Of a stretch of DNA of 64,000 nt, positions 24,810-33,121 are shown in pieces. Position 1 is the first letter of the stretch. Every line of letters starts with the position of its first letter. Position numbers and translations under genes: made by a program. This DNA is from CAZGSN01 sp964371655 (GTDB lineage Bacteria > Desulfobacterota > Binatia > HRBIN30). The stretch covers positions 26,033 to 90,032 of the forward strand of contig CAYJOD010000019.1 of assembly GCA_964371655.1 (NCBI GenBank). Reading direction: 5' to 3'. The notes below the pieces were generated by a model that saw only the letters and a list, made by a program, of their open reading frames with translations, made no database searches and was not told the origin of the DNA.

Positions 24810-25895
24810 GTGGACTTTGGACTTTCTGAAGAACAAGTACTGCTGAAGCAGACCATCAAGCGTTTTCTCGACGAGCAATGCCCGACGACGCGGGTGCGCG
24901 CAGTCATGGAGAGCGATTCCGGGCACGACGCCGGGTTATGGACCGGGCTCGTGGACCTCGGCGTCGCGGGTTTGACCGTTCCGGCGGCGCACGGCGGTTC
25001 CGAGCTCGAGCTCCTCGACCTGGCGCTGGCGGCCGAGGAGTTGGGATACGCCGCCACCCCGGGGCCATTCCTTGGCAACGCGATGGCGACCGTCGCCCTG
25101 GTCGAGGGCGGCGACGCGCAGCAGCAAGCGACTTGGCTACCGCGCGTGGCCTCCGGCGAAGCCATCCTCACCATTGCCATCGGCGAGACCGACAGCGAAT
25201 GGGATCCACGCCGCTTCACGACTCGGGTCACAAACGGCAAGCTCAGCGGCAGCAAGCCGTTCGTCCCCTATGCCGCGATCGCCGACGCCTTCATCGTTGC
25301 CGCGGTCGACGATAGCGGACCAGGCTTGTGGTTGGTCGAAGCCGGCGCCGCGGGCGTGACGATCACCGGTCTGAAGGTGGTCGACATGACCCGACGTGTC
25401 GACACGGTCATCTTCGAGAACACCGTGGCGGTGAAGGTCGGCGACGCGGCGGCGTTGCAGCGCTGCCTGGACGCCGGCTCCATTCTGATCGCCGCCGATG
25501 CGTACGGCGGCTCGCGGCGTTGTCTGGACATGACCGCGGAGTACGTGTTGACGCGCCAGCAGTTCGGTCAGATCATCGGCGCCTTTCAAAGTGTGAAGCA
25601 CCAAATCGCCAATATGGCGTCCGAGATCGAGCCGTCCCTGGCCCTGTATTGGTACGCGGCACACGCCTTCGATCGGATCAAGGACAAGTCGGCGCGTCAC
25701 GCCGCCATGGTCAAGGCGCACATGAGCGACCTCTTCGACCGCATCGTCCGCGACGCGACCGAGCTCCACGGCGGCATCGGCTTCACCTGGGAGTTCGATC
25801 TCCACCTCTGGTTCCGCCGCGCCGTCTTCGACCGCAGCTTCCTCGGCGACGCCGCCGCGCACCGAGAACGCGCCGCCGAGCTCGCGGGCTGGTGA
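24810..25895 (+). CDS. Acyl-CoA dehydrogenase, small partner of a likely heteromeric pair
   Basis: This 361-residue protein has the acyl-CoA dehydrogenase fold but is shorter than its neighbour. It starts at GTG 24810 with GGAGAAG upstream. Features are MDFGLSEEQ at the N-terminus, a reduced middle domain (TIAIGETDSEWDPRRF), and the C-terminal TRQQFGQIIGAFQSVKHQIA and ELHGGIGFTWEFDLHLWFRR segments. Paired small/large subunits of this kind are known from actinobacterial cholesterol side-chain oxidation (FadE26-FadE27, FadE28-FadE29). The close spacing supports a heterotetramer with the gene before it. Which subunit carries the catalytic base needs alignment. Confidence 0.87.
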   Translation: MDFGLSEEQVLLKQTIKRFLDEQCPTTRVRAVMESDSGHDAGLWTGLVDLGVAGLTVPAAHGGSELELLDLALAAEELGYAATPGPFLGNAMATVALVEGGDAQQQATWLPRVASGEAILTIAIGETDSEWDPRRFTTRVTNGKLSGSKPFVPYAAIADAFIVAAVDDSGPGLWLVEAGAAGVTITGLKVVDMTRRVDTVIFENTVAVKVGDAAALQRCLDAGSILIAADAYGGSRRCLDMTAEYVLTRQQFGQIIGAFQSVKHQIANMASEIEPSLALYWYAAHAFDRIKDKSARHAAMVKAHMSDLFDRIVRDATELHGGIGFTWEFDLHLWFRRAVFDRSFLGDAAAHRERAAELAGW

Positions 25896-26190
25896 GTCGT
25901 CGCGCGCACCGGCCGACTCGCCGAAGCAATCCTCGCCCTTACGGCCCCAGCCTCGTGCGCCGCTCCTATCCAATACGGAGTAGCAACGAACATCCCGCCC
26001 GGAGCCGCGGGAGACGTTAACGGTGGCGTCTCCTGCGCTGCGCGGCGGTGGCAGGTAGGTCGAAGACTCTGCCACCGCAGTAGGCATTGCTTCTGGAATA
26101 GGCTTGCCGTGCGCAAGCGAATCTCGTGGAACGCGTTGATCCGTCAAACGCGGCCTGACCGGCACGATTTCCGCACACGCCGCGGGACGA

Positions 26191-28077
26191 ATGCCGACGA
26201 CAGCTAGACACATCGCGGATGCGCAGACGAGCGCCGCGCCGATTCCATCGCCGATCGACGTCTACCTGAAGCAGTTGCATGCCAAGTATGTCGCGCTGCG
26301 GGAGGGTGATGTCGCCACGTACATCCCAGAGCTCGCCAAGGCGGATGCTGAATGGTTCGGGATCTGCATCGCGACCCCGGACGGCCACGTCTACGAGATC
26401 GGCGATAGCCGCCAACTCTTCACGATCCAGTCGATCTCCAAGCCCTTCGTCTACGGGCTCGCCCTCGAAGATCGCGGACGCGCGGCAGTACTCGCGAAGA
26501 TCGGCACGGAACCGACGGGTGATGCCTTCAACTCGATCAGTCTTGCCCCCGGTACCGGCAGCCCGCTCAACCCAATGATCAATGCGGGTGCGATCACTGC
26601 CGCATCGTTGGTCGCGGGCCATTCAATCGAGGACAAATTCGAGCGCGTGCGCACCGCGTTTTCGACGTACGCGGGACGCGCACTGACGCTCGACCGCCCG
26701 GTGTTCGAGTCCGAACGCGACACCGGCCACCGCAACCGCGCGATCGGCCACATGCTGCGCAACTTCGGGATCATCGCCAGCGATCCGGAACCCGCACTGA
26801 ATCTCTATTTCCAACAGTGCTCGATCCTCGTCGATTGCCGTGACCTCGCCGTGATGGCGGCAACCCTGGCCAACGGTGGCGTCAATCCACGCAGCGGCGA
26901 GCGGGCGCTGCGCTCCGAGTTTGTCGACAGCATTTTGAGCGTCATGACGACCTGCGGAATGTACGACTACGCGGGGGAGTGGGTCTATTGGGTCGGCTTA
27001 CCCGCCAAGAGCGGCGTCGCCGGGGGTGTGCTTGCCGTCCTGCCGGGCCAACTCGGCATCGGCGTATTCTCCCCACGTCTCGACAGTCGCGGCAACAGTG
27101 TCCGCGGCGTTGCCGTCTGTAAGGAGCTGTCGCGCAAATTCAACCTGCATTTCCTCCGCGCCTCGCGTCCTGCCCACTCGGTGATCCGCGCCCAACACAC
27201 GCTGGTGGACATCAGCTCCAAGCGCCGACGCAGCCAAGCCGAGCGGCAAGTTCTCGATGCCACCGGCGAGCGCGTGCACGTCTACGACCTTCAGGGTGAC
27301 TTGCCCTTCGCCGCCGCGGAGAGCGTCGTGCGCGCGCTCGTCGACGCCAGCCCACGGCTAGACGCTGCGGTCATCGACATGAAGCGTATCGATCGCATCG
27401 ACGAATGCGCGGCCACACTGTTCCAACAACTCATCGTCGAGCTAGGCACACGCGACAAACAGCTCGTTCTCGTGAACGGCCAGCGTCATCCCAAGTTCGT
27501 GCGCGCGATCGAAGAGGCGTTGACGACCGCCGAGCAATGGGGTCGCCTGGTGACCTTCTCCGACTTGGACGCCGCACTGGAATGGTGCGAGCAGCGTCTG
27601 CTTGCCCAAGCCAATCCGCTCCTTCTGACAGACCGGCCGACGACACTCGCCGGGCACGAAGCGTGCGCCGGCCTTTCGCCCGAAAGCCTGGCGGTTTTGG
27701 GAGCGGCGCTGGAACGGCGGTCGTTCGCTGCAGGTACTCTGGTCATTCGGAAGGGCGACCCGGCAGATGCCTTGTACCTGCTGATGCACGGTCAGGTGAG
27801 CGTGGTCATGGCGCTGCCCAGCGGCGAGATCCAGCGCCTGGCGACGTTCCCTGCGGGAATGGCGTTCGGCGAACTGGCGATCATCGGGCGCGGAGAACGG
27901 ACCGCGGATGTACGCGCCGACACCGCAACCGAGTGTTACGTCCTCGCCGTGACTGCCCTCGATCGGCTCGGCGAAACGCACCCGGCGATCAAGATGACGC
28001 TCCTGGAGAACTTACTGCGCCACGTCTCGCGTACGGTCAGCCGGCTCAACCAGGAGATGGCGGCGCTGTCTGGGTAG
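26191..28077 (+). CDS. Glutaminase A fused to STAS and cyclic-nucleotide-binding domains
   Basis: This 628-residue protein begins with a complete serine-dependent glutaminase (~20-330). The SxxK motif Ser81-Ile-Ser-Lys84 lies in TIQSISKPF, and NPMINAGAI and GHRNRAIGHML are further family motifs. It hydrolyses glutamine to glutamate and ammonia. A STAS domain (~352-465) follows, with VYDLQGDLPF and AAVIDMKRIDRIDECA. The C-terminal cNMP-binding domain (~497-615) has FGELAIIGRGERTADV (559-574), a near-canonical phosphate-binding cassette. The fusion suggests control of glutaminase activity by cyclic nucleotide or by partner binding through STAS. ATG 26191 is taken as start; the first ~20 residues look disordered. 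It has no obvious operon partner. Confidence 0.93.
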   Translation: MPTTARHIADAQTSAAPIPSPIDVYLKQLHAKYVALREGDVATYIPELAKADAEWFGICIATPDGHVYEIGDSRQLFTIQSISKPFVYGLALEDRGRAAVLAKIGTEPTGDAFNSISLAPGTGSPLNPMINAGAITAASLVAGHSIEDKFERVRTAFSTYAGRALTLDRPVFESERDTGHRNRAIGHMLRNFGIIASDPEPALNLYFQQCSILVDCRDLAVMAATLANGGVNPRSGERALRSEFVDSILSVMTTCGMYDYAGEWVYWVGLPAKSGVAGGVLAVLPGQLGIGVFSPRLDSRGNSVRGVAVCKELSRKFNLHFLRASRPAHSVIRAQHTLVDISSKRRRSQAERQVLDATGERVHVYDLQGDLPFAAAESVVRALVDASPRLDAAVIDMKRIDRIDECAATLFQQLIVELGTRDKQLVLVNGQRHPKFVRAIEEALTTAEQWGRLVTFSDLDAALEWCEQRLLAQANPLLLTDRPTTLAGHEACAGLSPESLAVLGAALERRSFAAGTLVIRKGDPADALYLLMHGQVSVVMALPSGEIQRLATFPAGMAFGELAIIGRGERTADVRADTATECYVLAVTALDRLGETHPAIKMTLLENLLRHVSRTVSRLNQEMAALSG

Positions 28078-28256
28078 CAACCAGAACCACGAGCCACCGT
28101 CTTGCGTCCCTGCGCTCCGACTCCTTGGCCACGATGAGCGAGATCACGACGCTGCCCGACTTGATGCAATCTCGTGCCCGAGCCGACACCGGCCACTCGG
28201 CCCGATTTTGGGGAACTCGGCGATGGAGTCCCAGAGCTACATCATTGAAATGAAAG

Positions 28257-28341
28257 CGGAGGGGGGGAGATTCGAACTCCCGGACCCTTTCGGGTCGCCG
28301 ATTTTCAAGACCGGTGGTTTCAACCGCTCACCCACCCCTCC
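28257..28341 (-). tRNA. tRNA-Ser (anticodon TGA)
   Basis: An 85 nt class II tRNA on the minus strand. The acceptor stem is GGAGGGG/CCCCTCC with discriminator G. The anticodon stem CCGGT/ATCGG encloses loop CTTGAAA (anticodon TGA). A long variable arm GCGACCCGAAAGGGTC-type stem-loop and T arm GGGAG-TTCGAAT-CTCCC follow. CCA is not encoded. Confidence 0.95.
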
Positions 28342-28488
28342 GTGGCGCGTGGCAGAGGCGCGGGAGATAGCCCGCGCGGGCGCGCCGTGCAAACCTTCGC
28401 GGACAGGATCCACGGTCACGCTGGTCGTGGAACTCGCCGATGCATACAAGAGTCGCGGACCATGGACCTTCGGACTTGGCAAAGAGAA

Positions 28489-28593
28489 TTCTCGCGCCAA
28501 GGCGCCAAGCCGCAAAGCGGTATTCGGAACGAAGCCCTCGAGTGAAACGCAGGCTCAGCGTCTTACCTTCGCGCCTTCGCGTCTTCGCGCGAG
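28489..28593. repeat. CGCGCCAAGGCGCCAAGCCGC-type hairpin
   Basis: The arm TTCTCGCGCCAAGGCGCC with AAGCCGCAAAGCGG is complemented at the far end by TTCGCGCCTTCGCG and TCTTCGCGCGAG. The loop of ~40 bases shows no pairing. The rest of 28342-28821 has only a short GGCGGTCCTGAGGACC-type palindrome and no gene. Confidence 0.75.
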
Positions 28594-28821
28594 TCTTCTT
28601 TGTTCACCTCTTTGTCCTGATTCGTTTCGACGGCCATAAATCGCCTATCGATTTGCACTGGCGGTCCTGAGGACCAGCGCCTTATCTCTTCTTCGTGAGC
28701 CTCATGCTTTTCGTGGCGCGAGATGACTTGCGGGGCAACGCCTCGCGACGTCTTCTCCGCGGTTGAAACGATTCTCGATGACGATTTGGAATCACCCTCC
28801 TAAACTGCTCTGTTGTCGGCG

Positions 28822-29508
28822 ATGATTCCTTGGGAGCTCGTCGACAGCGCGGCGGTGCCGGGTAGCCGCCAGCAGCTTCACCTCTATAAACGCGGCGAAG
28901 AGTTTTCGATCCGCGTCAATCACCGCGAGCTGATGAACAGCCGCGTCCATGGCTCCGAAGAAGCTCTGGCCGAGCTTACCTGCGCCAGGATCTCTCGGTG
29001 CCCAAGCCCGCGCTTGCTCATCGGCGGTTTGGGTATGGGCTACACCCTGGCAGCTGCACTCGCGCGCCTGCCGGCCAAGGCCCAAGTTGTCGTGGCCGAG
29101 TTGGTGCCGGCGGTCGTGGAGTGGAACAAGGGTCTTCTCGGAGCGCTCGCCGGTCATCCGCTGCGCGATCGTCGGGTTGTGGTCCGGGAGGTGGACGTGG
29201 CGCAGGTTCTTAAGACCGCACCGCAAGGCTACGACGCAATCTTGCTCGATGTCGACAACGGCCCAGAGGCCCTCGGGCTACTGGATAACGATTGGCTCTA
29301 CACGATGGCCGGATTGGAAGCTGCTTTCGAGAGCTTGCGGCATGATGGGGTGCTGGGCATTTGGTCGCCCTCTCCGAATCGAAGCTTTACGCAACGCCTG
29401 CGTCGCGCTGGCTTCGCTGCGGAAGAGGTGCAAGCGCGGGCCCGTGGCCCGCGCGGCGGCGGTCGTGTACACACGATCTGGATCGCTCAACGGCGTACAC
29501 CTGGTTGA
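28822..29508 (+). CDS. Spermidine-synthase-like class I methyltransferase-fold protein
   Basis: This 228-residue protein has the aminopropyl/methyltransferase Rossmann fold. The nucleotide loop is LIGGLGMGYT (66-75), VVVAELVPAVVEW (89-101) gives the acidic ligand residue and LLDVDNGP (141-148) corresponds to motif IV. The paired aspartates used by true spermidine synthases to bind putrescine are not evident, so polyamine synthesis is doubtful. ATG 28822 is chosen; TTG 28813 is possible and neither has a clear Shine-Dalgarno sequence. It is convergent with another methyltransferase gene across a hairpin repeat that overlaps its last codon. Confidence 0.8.
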   Translation: MIPWELVDSAAVPGSRQQLHLYKRGEEFSIRVNHRELMNSRVHGSEEALAELTCARISRCPSPRLLIGGLGMGYTLAAALARLPAKAQVVVAELVPAVVEWNKGLLGALAGHPLRDRRVVVREVDVAQVLKTAPQGYDAILLDVDNGPEALGLLDNDWLYTMAGLEAAFESLRHDGVLGIWSPSPNRSFTQRLRRAGFAAEEVQARARGPRGGGRVHTIWIAQRRTPG

Positions 29509-29586
29509 AGCCTTCGGGCCTCAGACTTCCGGCTGACAACTTCGGGACCGATCACAACCTGAAGCCTGAAGCCCGAAGTCAGGAGC
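29506..29586. repeat. CTTCAGACTTCGGGC-type hairpin, copy 2
   Basis: GAAGCCTTCGGGCCTCAGAC with TTCCGG is complemented by ACCTGAAGCCTGAAGCCCGA and AGTCAGG. It fills the 84 bp between two convergent genes and overlaps the stop codon of the first. Confidence 0.85.
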
Positions 29587-29592
29587 CGAGTG

Positions 29593-30228
29593 TCAGGATT
29601 GATTTGATCGCCGCCACACGCTCGCCAGCCACGGCTGCTGTTCGCACGGCAGGCCGGGCGGGCGGTAATAGTGAGTCAGCTCTTCGAATCCGGCGGCGGA
29701 CAGGTACTGTCGCCACGTCGCGCTGCGATAGTAGGCGCCGTAGCGGCCACGGTTCCACCCTTCCTCGTCGTTGCCACGCGGGTTCGAGGTGAAGAGAACG
29801 CCACGCGGCTTCAGAGTGGCGTGCAGCTGGCGCAACACGCGCGGCAACTCCTGGCTGGGAATATGGAACAATGCGGCGTTGGCGAACACACCGTCGAACC
29901 GGCCATCGGGCAGGTCGAGTTTCAGAAAATCCTGCTGCCACACTTCGCAACCGCTGTAGGCGCGCGCCATTTCAACGAAGCGCGCGGCGCCGTCGAGGCC
30001 AATGGCGATCTGGCCAAGCTCGGCAAATACCTTGAGGTCGCGTCCGGGTCCGCACCCAAGATCGAGGATGGTGAATGGCGGCTCGCCGTCGATGCGATCC
30101 AAGAGCGCCTCGATATTCTGTTTCACATCGTGATCGCGCGTGCCTTCCCAGAAGTCCGCGGCACGCTCGTTGTAGTGCTGCAGCGTGCGCTCGGCAGCAG
30201 CTTCGACGTCTTGTGGATTGAGCTTCAT
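29593..30228 (-). CDS. Class I SAM-dependent methyltransferase
   Basis: This 211-residue protein has the SAM motif ILDLGCGPGRD (54-64), an acidic loop GLDGA after strand 2, motif LPDGRFDGVFANAALFHI and FTSNPRGNDEEGW later, typical of small-molecule methyltransferases of the methyltransferase_11/25 type. ATG 30228 is chosen because the helix before motif I begins there; the frame stays open to 30348. The acceptor is unknown. It has no close same-strand partner. Confidence 0.85.
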   Translation of the reverse strand: MKLNPQDVEAAAERTLQHYNERAADFWEGTRDHDVKQNIEALLDRIDGEPPFTILDLGCGPGRDLKVFAELGQIAIGLDGAARFVEMARAYSGCEVWQQDFLKLDLPDGRFDGVFANAALFHIPSQELPRVLRQLHATLKPRGVLFTSNPRGNDEEGWNRGRYGAYYRSATWRQYLSAAGFEELTHYYRPPGLPCEQQPWLASVWRRSNQS

Positions 30229-30474
30229 TCTACGGGGCGCGGTGCTGGCTTTGAACCGGATGTTGCATTGCGGCTGATGTCGCTCGCGGTCGCCAACCGT
30301 GAGATCGGCCATCAGAATGCGAGATTTGGCGGCGCGGTGCAACCGCACATCACGGCAAGGGAGAGGGAGTCGATCAGCAAGACGGCGCAGTCAGGACGGG
30401 CGCTCGGAGTCAGGAGATAGCGGGGCATGCGCGGCTGGGAGCGTGCCCCCCGTGCCACACATCGGGCGTCATGC

Positions 30475-30509
30475 GCCGGGTATCAGGTGTCAAACACCTG
30501 ATACCCGGC
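30475..30509. repeat. Perfect 16 bp inverted repeat downstream of the DEAD-box gene
   Basis: GCCGGGTATCAGGTGT (30475-30490) and ACACCTGATACCCGGC (30494-30509) pair perfectly around a 3-base CAA loop. It lies 23 bp past the helicase stop on the minus strand. It could act as a terminator, but it lacks a T-run. It is the main feature of 30229-30531. Confidence 0.8.
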
Positions 30510-30531
30510 ACATGATCTGCGGCGCGATCAG

Positions 30532-31773
30532 TTAGGCGTTCGACCAGGCTCTCGGGCCGCTACGACCGCGCACCGGGCGACGGAAGCTTCGCGGCGCCGC
30601 TTCGTTGTGTGGCGTCGCAAGCGGCGCGGCAACGACGTGCGTCTCGCCACCCTCGCGCACTTCCAGGCGAGCCAGCGAGCGGCCGATGTGGCGCTCGATC
30701 GCGCGCACTTGCCACGTCTCTTCCGGCGAAACGAAGCTCGACGCGTGTCCGTCGAGCTCGGCACGTGCGGTACGGCCGACACGGTGCACGTAGTCTTCGA
30801 CGCTTTGCGGCAGGTCGAAGTTGATCACCCGCCCGATACCGGCGACGTCGACGCCGCGTGCGGCGATGTCGGTGGCCACCAGGATGCGAAAACGCCCACT
30901 GCGGAAGCCTTGCATGGCGGCGCGACGCTGCGCCTGGGTGCGATCGGCGTGGAGCCGCTCGGCCTTGTGCCCGGCTTGCATGAGCATGCGCGCGACACGG
31001 TCGGTACGATGTTTCGTGCGCGCGAAGATGAGCATCGTTCCTTCATGCTTTTCGACCAGCGACTTGAGCAGCGGAAATTTCTGTTCGTTGGGAACGAAGT
31101 AGATGTCCTGCGTGGTGCGCGTCGGCGGCACCGAATGTCCACCGGCAAGGGCCTGCACCGGCGAGCGCATCTGCATGCGCGCCAGCGCACTCAGGTCGGC
31201 GGGCATGGTGGCGGAGAACAACAGCGTCTGTCGCTCCTTGGGGAGCTCCGCCATGATGCGATCGAGCTGCGGCTTGAAGCCCATGTCCAACATGCGATCG
31301 GCTTCGTCGAGAACGACGATGGCGCATTGGCGCAGATCGGCTGTGCGACGCTCGACGTGATCGACGAGTCGACCCGGGGTGGCGACGAGAATCGCCGCAC
31401 GGCGACGCAGCGCGTCGAGCTGCGGGCCGTAGGGAACGCCACCGACGATCAACGTCGAATGCAGCCCCTGCCCCAGACGCTCAGCCCAGGCCAGCGTCTG
31501 CTCGGCGAGCTCGCGCGTCGGCGACAGCACCAGGGCGCAGGCCTGCGGTGACGTCTTGCGCAGCACCCGCAATCTCTCCACCAAAGGAATCAGGAACGCG
31601 GCGGTCTTGCCGGTGCCGGTCTGCGCCGCACCGATCACGTCGTTACCCTCCAGCGCGGGCGGGATCGCCTTGGCCTGAATCGGCGTCGGCGTCTGAAACC
31701 CGGCTGCGGCTATGGCTGCCTGCATTGGCTCCGACAGCGGTAGATCTCGGAATGTTGATACACTTGTACTCAC
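30532..31773 (-). CDS. DEAD-box ATP-dependent RNA helicase (RhlE-like)
   Basis: This 413-residue helicase core shows the Q motif (TPTPIQ, 28-33), Walker A AQTGTGKT (50-57), PTRELAEQ (85-92), TPGRL (132-136), DEAD (156-159), SAT (187-189), and in the second domain RGVDVAGI and HRVGRTAR. It ends with a short Arg-rich tail, a usual RNA-binding extension of RhlE-type proteins. It unwinds RNA in ribosome assembly or decay. The start is taken as GTG 31773 with GGAGAA upstream; the frame also contains GTG 31803. Confidence 0.93.
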   Translation of the reverse strand: MSTSVSTFRDLPLSEPMQAAIAAAGFQTPTPIQAKAIPPALEGNDVIGAAQTGTGKTAAFLIPLVERLRVLRKTSPQACALVLSPTRELAEQTLAWAERLGQGLHSTLIVGGVPYGPQLDALRRRAAILVATPGRLVDHVERRTADLRQCAIVVLDEADRMLDMGFKPQLDRIMAELPKERQTLLFSATMPADLSALARMQMRSPVQALAGGHSVPPTRTTQDIYFVPNEQKFPLLKSLVEKHEGTMLIFARTKHRTDRVARMLMQAGHKAERLHADRTQAQRRAAMQGFRSGRFRILVATDIAARGVDVAGIGRVINFDLPQSVEDYVHRVGRTARAELDGHASSFVSPEETWQVRAIERHIGRSLARLEVREGGETHVVAAPLATPHNEAAPRSFRRPVRGRSGPRAWSNA

Positions 31774-32184
31774 TAGTTCTCCTATTCGAATTGAAGGCGC
31801 CACTTACACACCGACGGCGCGCGAACCCGGCTTCCCGCCGACGCGCGTAGAGCGTGCAGCGAGACGATTTATTGAGACCTTTGCGTGAATTGGCCGCGGA
31901 ACACGGCCGCGAGGCAGGGAAGTAACAATAAACGAGCAACCCATGTAGCGGCCCGATTCGCTGAAGTCCAGGCACGCGCGTCCTGGTGGCTTTCGCAGCA
32001 GCCCTCAGGCCGCGGACTTTGAGCGCTTCGCCACCGAGAGCAAGCCCCGCAAGGTAACGGTCTTCCACCTCGCCACGGACTCCGCGGCAACGTCCACAGG
32101 GAACTAAAACGGTTGCACGCGATGATTTCGATTTCATCCGAAGCCTGCCGGCGCGACCTCGAATCCAAAGGCTCGGTCGGAACT
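31774..32184. other. Intergenic stretch without visible gene
   Basis: About 410 bases upstream of the helicase gene. No conserved ORF, tRNA or long palindrome was recognised. It may hold the helicase promoter and 5' leader, as in cold-shock DEAD-box genes, but I see no specific motif. Confidence 0.4.
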
Positions 32185-32774
32185 CAGGGCCACGGCAAAG
32201 TCACTGATGGAGCCTGCGTGCATCGGAGCGATCCTGAGCCACTAGCGACCCGTTCTTACCAACATGTTGGGAGAAGGAGAGCGGCTGTAGACGCCCGGCA
32301 TGCCGTGCATCTACGGAAGCATCCACCCGCTGACCGCTTGCTTACGCGCGCGGCTCTGCCCTGGCAAACACCTGCGGATCCCGACCTGAGCCGCGACCGT
32401 CAGGGAGCGGTGATTCGTGGGATCTCCCACACCTGTTCTACTCTCTCCCGATTTCGTCGCGGGGCGCACAGATTTCCAACGCGATGCGTCATCGTAGCGG
32501 AGCAGTTTCTCCGACTCTTCTTTTCTCCGACCTACAGCCTACGGTCTACAGCCTACAACCTGCGTGGCCCGCTCCGGCCCTTCAAACTTTGGTTGCGGCC
32601 ACGAGGCCGCGCTATGCAAAGCGGGCGGGCCGCCCGTGCTCCCGGCGATGATATTCCGCTCGGGGCGCTGGTTTCAGGCAATCGCTGGGAGCGCGGACGG
32701 CTCGTCCGCCGCAGGCTGGAAATGAGCGATTCCTCGGCCGAAGCCCTCCGTGACTCAACCTTGCCGTGGCCCTG
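32185..32774. repeat. 590 bp composite element with GGGCCACGGCAAAG terminal inverted repeats
   Basis: The ends CAGGGCCACGGCAAAGTC (32185-32202) and CCTTGCCGTGGCCCTG (to 32774) are inverted, as in the short element at 15708-15914, and both ends are flanked by GTCGGAACTCA-like sequence. Inside are an inverted copy of the window start (32265-32353), an inverted GACGGTCGCGGCTC-type unit (about 32362-32440, also at 50113-50185), a CCTACAGCCTAC tandem (about 32530-32570) and an inverse copy of 15771-15860 (about 32600-32735). No ORF is convincing. Confidence 0.8.
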
Positions 32775-33121
32775 GGTCGGAACTCATGACGTCTTGCCAG
32801 CTAATCCAAATCCTGATCTTATGCGGCCTTCGGCGACCTCGTGAACCCTGACATCTCGATACCATCCGAGATGTCCGATAAACCCGAGCCAGCGTCTGGA
32901 ATACGCTACCCAGAGAGACGAAACATCTATGATTGAGGGAGTTTACAGCCCGTGCCCGGCCATGCTCGGAAAAAATGAAGATCAGCTGATCACGGCGGCA
33001 AGCAAACTTCATTAGGAAAATGCCGGGATGAGTTTGCATTATGCCCCAACCTCACATATGGTGCGCCGAACTCGTAGAAGAGAATCCAAAACGATTGAGT
33101 TGGTAAGAGGCAGATTGCGCT

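Noticed and set aside
28240..28345. Repetitive-looking GGAGGGGGGGAGATTCGAAC was first taken as one more hairpin repeat.
   Set aside because: It folds as a full tRNA-Ser with a variable arm.
30475..30509. The perfect stem-loop called as a Rho-independent terminator.
   Set aside because: No T-run follows on either strand, so it is kept as a repeat with possible terminator function only.
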